Shown: positions 61,459 through 64,000 of the stretch, piece after piece
How the letters are laid out: the number at the start of each line of letters is the position of its first letter
Position numbering within the stretch: the stretch's first letter is position 1
DNA from: an uncultured Desulfuromusa sp.
GTDB taxonomy: Bacteria > Desulfobacterota > Desulfuromonadia > Desulfuromonadales > Geopsychrobacteraceae
Direction: 5' to 3'
DNA: 64,000 bases
NCBI RefSeq assembly: GCF_963675815.1
Contig: NZ_OY776574.1
Location: 366,001 to 430,000, forward strand
The notes under the pieces: model-generated
The model's database searches: none
The model's input: only the letters and a program-made list of their open reading frames with translations
What the model was told of the DNA's origin: nothing
Made by a program: the position numbers and the translations under genes

Positions 61459-62442
61459 ATGGATATTGTCAAAATGATTTTTAAATTTCTTGCGGGGTTG
61501 CTCATTTTTCTTTCGGTTTCCTGCACAGGACTCCATCAGAGTGCCAAAAAGGTCGATATCCCTCTTCAATATGTCACTGTCGTTGAGGATGGAACCCGGT
61601 TATCCGAATATGCCCCTGTGTTTGTTATTGAAGAGAGTACAAAGAATTTCAACAGAATAGGAACACCTGCGGTCCATAAAGACAAGAACGAGCACCCTGA
61701 TGTTTATATTGATCCGGAGCAGCCGTCTATTTATGCAATGGAACAGCAGTTTGAAGATAAAAACAGAAAGTTCACCAACCTTATCTACCGTATTCACTTT
61801 CAAGAAACGCCTTTACCCCATCTGACAGCAGGGAAAAACGTCGGCTTAATCACTATTGTGACTCTTGATCAGGACAACAGGCCGCTCCTGGTGACGACAG
61901 TTCATACCTGCGGCTGCTACCTGAGCATCATTCCAACGTCCCACTTGTCTCTCCAGGCGTATCCTGAAAACTGGCCTTCGGATAAACAGAATGTTTACGG
62001 GGAACTGCACCCCGCTGTGTTAAAGGTCAATCCATCGTTCAACTCAAAACAAAGAGTTGTTGCCTGGATAAGAAGTGAAACACATCGTGTTATGGACCTT
62101 GATCTATGGCCGGAAAATCATCCTCTTCCATCCACCAACTCTGTAACGGCAACACTGAAGCCCATGTCAGCACTGACAAAACTACCCTTCGGTGCAACAG
62201 AGATCTCTTTTTTTGAAACCCATGGACCACGAAAAGGGTATGTCCGGAACAGCCACAAGCCATTGGAAAAACTCCTCATGAGTTGGTGGAGCATGGATTG
62301 GCGGGTCGGTGAAGATAAAGATTTAGGCCCCAAAGAACAGACAGGGACAACCTTTTATACCAGTCTTAAGTTCTGGGCAAGGGAGAAATCGGATCTTTGG
62401 AATTTCTCTGACTTTTTGAAATATTGGGGCTGGAAACTATAG
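61459..62442 (+). CDS. Lipoprotein of unknown function
   Basis: 327 aa with a lipoprotein signal LLIFLSVSC (Cys22) and GAAGGAGC before the ATG. The mature part is rich in aromatic residues (PAVHKDKNEHPDVYIDPEQP, ENWPSDKQNVYGELHP, SWWSMDWRVGEDKDL). VTTVHTCGCYLSIIPTSHL adds a CGC pair. No family recognised; probably anchored on the periplasmic or outer-membrane face. Monocistronic. Confidence 0.6.
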   Translation: MDIVKMIFKFLAGLLIFLSVSCTGLHQSAKKVDIPLQYVTVVEDGTRLSEYAPVFVIEESTKNFNRIGTPAVHKDKNEHPDVYIDPEQPSIYAMEQQFEDKNRKFTNLIYRIHFQETPLPHLTAGKNVGLITIVTLDQDNRPLLVTTVHTCGCYLSIIPTSHLSLQAYPENWPSDKQNVYGELHPAVLKVNPSFNSKQRVVAWIRSETHRVMDLDLWPENHPLPSTNSVTATLKPMSALTKLPFGATEISFFETHGPRKGYVRNSHKPLEKLLMSWWSMDWRVGEDKDLGPKEQTGTTFYTSLKFWAREKSDLWNFSDFLKYWGWKL

Positions 62443-62596
62443 ATTTCAACAAAAGTAAAGATGATAAAGCAGCACATCAACAACCCGTTGCAACAGATTA
62501 AAGACTATATCAGGATATTATATAAATGGTATGCTGACAGACAAATGAACATAATTTATTATCCATGACAACGGAGCAATTAAAAAGGAGGAGCAA

Positions 62597-63001
62597 ATGG
62601 CAGAATCATTTCGCATTAAAGACTTTATGAATCCAAACCCGGTAACCGTTTTACCCGACACAAATATTGCAGATGTCGCCAAGCTCACATTGAAAAATAA
62701 AATTTCAGGGGTTCTGGTTGTCGATAATTCGATGGCTCTTCTGGGGATGATTTCAGAACTCGATTGTCTTAGAGTCATGTCTGATAGTATCTACCATGAC
62801 GGCCGCAACACGTCATCACTCAGGGCACAGGATGTCATGACCAAAGAGGTCACTTCTGTCTCGCCGGACGCTCAACTTTTTGATGTTATGACATCCATGT
62901 TAAATCAAGGACAACGTAGAAGGCCTGTGGTTGAAAAGGGAAAAGTTATCGGTCAGGTCACCTGTCGACAACTGTTAAAAATCATAACCTCCTTCTCCTG
63001 A
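62597..63001 (+). CDS. CBS-domain-pair protein
   Basis: 134-residue cytoplasmic protein made of two CBS domains: VKDFMNPNPVTVLPDTNIADVA-like segment (about 7-25) with GVLVVDNSMALLGMISELDCL, then AQDVMTKEVTSVSPDAQLFDVM and RRRPVVEKGKVIGQVTCRQLL. The pair binds adenine nucleotides or SAM and normally regulates a partner; none is adjacent. AAAGGAGGAG precedes the ATG, and a terminator follows. Confidence 0.9.
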   Translation: MAESFRIKDFMNPNPVTVLPDTNIADVAKLTLKNKISGVLVVDNSMALLGMISELDCLRVMSDSIYHDGRNTSSLRAQDVMTKEVTSVSPDAQLFDVMTSMLNQGQRRRPVVEKGKVIGQVTCRQLLKIITSFS

Positions 63002-63024
63002 AACGATATAAATTAGAATCAAAC

Positions 63025-63065
63025 AAAGGGATGCCACTTAAATCCAATAGAGTCGGCATCCCTTT
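63025..63065 (+). terminator. Terminator of the CBS-domain gene
   Basis: AAAGGGATGCC (63025-63035) pairs with GGCATCCCTTT (63055-63065), a perfect 11-bp stem. Confidence 0.8.
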
Positions 63066-63233
63066 AGTCGTCAAAGTATCAATCTAAAAGTCACTTGAAA
63101 CAGCACCGGTCAGTTGTATTGGTCGCAATCTGATTCAATGAACATTGTCCGATTTGGTGACACTGACATGTAAGATATCCAAGAATTAATATCCACTCCG
63201 GGTCTATCCATTTTTCCAGAAAGGTATCATCAG

Positions 63234-64000
63234 GTGAATACCAAGTGGAAAATCATTGTGTTGGTCATGCTGACGATTGTCAGTGTCAGCTCGGTGTTTC
63301 TTTATTTCTACGTTAAAGACAATAGGGCAGCATTAAACCTGCTCATTGAAAAAGATATTTCAAAAGTCCAGGAAATCATCAAAACCCTTGAAGAAGAAAA
63401 CCACCGTCATTATAAAAACCGTATCGCCGGCCTGGTCGATTACAGAACATTTCCCAATCGTGAAAAGATGATTCGTGCATTTGCTCTGCGCGATCGTGAA
63501 AAACTGAAGCAGCTTTCCCGGCCTTTTGCTGACCGATTTCTCCAGGAAAATTCTAATTTTTCCAGCTTCAGCTGGATAACACAAGAGAATATAGTCTGTA
63601 CAAGACTCTTGGCCCCACAGAGATACGGTGATGATATCAGCGCCATTCGTCCTGACATTGTGGAAGCCAATCGCACCCAAAAACCGATCTTCGGCTACAT
63701 GACGGCACCTAATGGTCTGGAGCCCAGACTAATTCAACCCGTAAGTTACGAAGGAAAACCTGTTGGAGTCGTGCAGTTCGGATTAAGCGAAAGTATGCTC
63801 ATCGATATCATCCATAAAAAAATGGATACTGCCGTTGCGATGGTGATCCCAAACGAAAAGTTTTCCATCGTAAAAGAATCTAAACTGCCCCGTTATTCAA
63901 CAGATAAATTCACGATCCAATCACGCCAACTTAATTTCTTCCAGCAATTTGCTCCCGAGATCAACTGGGAGAAGTTGCAACAGCGGCTGATTATCAACGA
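63234..64000 (+). CDS. Membrane sensor protein with dCache-like domain (partial, 3' end beyond window)
   Basis: Starts at GTG 63234 (AGAAAGG upstream); open to the window edge (255 codons visible). One N-terminal membrane segment (WKIIVLVMLTIVSVSSVFLY) is followed by a coiled stretch and an extracytoplasmic sensor domain: SFSWITQENIVCTRLLAPQRYGDDISAIRPDIVEANRTQKPIFGYM (in pieces), then LIQPVSYEGKPVGVVQFGLSESMLIDII. This fits double-Cache-type domains of chemoreceptors, histidine kinases or GGDEF proteins. The output domain lies outside the window, so the class is open. Confidence 0.7.
   Translation, partial: MNTKWKIIVLVMLTIVSVSSVFLYFYVKDNRAALNLLIEKDISKVQEIIKTLEEENHRHYKNRIAGLVDYRTFPNREKMIRAFALRDREKLKQLSRPFADRFLQENSNFSSFSWITQENIVCTRLLAPQRYGDDISAIRPDIVEANRTQKPIFGYMTAPNGLEPRLIQPVSYEGKPVGVVQFGLSESMLIDIIHKKMDTAVAMVIPNEKFSIVKESKLPRYSTDKFTIQSRQLNFFQQFAPEINWEKLQQRLIIN

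Overview
The window reads as chromosomal DNA of a Gram-negative, anaerobic or facultatively respiring bacterium. The most likely group is the Desulfuromonadales (Desulfuromonas, Pelobacter or Geobacter relatives in the former Deltaproteobacteria). This is inferred from a c-heme (CXXCH) chemoreceptor, a TAXI-type TRAP binding protein, a DcuB C4-dicarboxylate antiporter with a DcuS/DcuR-like two-component system, a GEMM-I riboswitch with an A at the position reported for Geobacter cGAMP-type switches, and many c-di-GMP-type proteins. No rRNA, tRNA, CRISPR array or intact transposase was seen.

Layout. 0.1-3.5 kb: TAXI binding protein, a receiver-GGDEF protein, and a three-gene unit (DUF302, DUF134 regulator, asparaginase-like domain) behind a perfect 14-bp palindrome. 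3.9-8.8 kb: a complete livKHMGF branched-chain amino acid ABC operon with a hairpin terminator after the binding protein. 9-15.4 kb: a thioredoxin-like/FMN-binding-like exported protein, a spermidine-synthase-like methyltransferase, a thioesterase, an unknown protein, two SDR dehydrogenases and a radical SAM protein.

15.5-23 kb is an accessory, repeat-rich segment. It holds three near-full copies and one internally deleted copy of a structured repeat of about 225 bp, five copies of an 18-nt REP-like motif, an AT-rich HEPN-motif gene, a Phd/ParE-type toxin-antitoxin pair, a marC gene frameshifted by an 8-bp tandem duplication, a BACON/DUF1566 lipoprotein, Mn-type superoxide dismutase behind a structured leader, and a small lipoprotein gene interrupted by a stop codon.

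23-36.4 kb: small stress proteins, an MFS transporter, divergent tesA and ybbA-ybbP, small unknown genes, an AspT-like transporter, a YchJ-like protein, an HI0933-type flavoprotein and a DEAD-box RNA helicase. 36.6-39.7 kb is a second-messenger locus: a GEMM-I riboswitch plus terminator precedes an EAL-HDOD protein, and a shortened GEMM-like hairpin plus terminator precedes a FapA/DUF342 protein. 40-47.7 kb: HupE-like protein, DcuB, RsgA, a DcuR/DcuS-like pair, AMP nucleosidase, a YheU-like protein and a GIY-YIG protein.

47.8-64 kb: VF530 protein, Na/Pi cotransporter, an RNase H-like gene with an apparent CTG start, a DUF1460 lipoprotein, GreB, a heme chemoreceptor, ArfB, a GIDE-domain membrane protein with LemA, a J-domain protein, a PaaI-type thioesterase, EF-P-like EfpL, a NUDIX hydrolase, a cystathionine lyase-like PLP enzyme, an unknown lipoprotein, a CBS protein and a truncated membrane sensor at the right edge.
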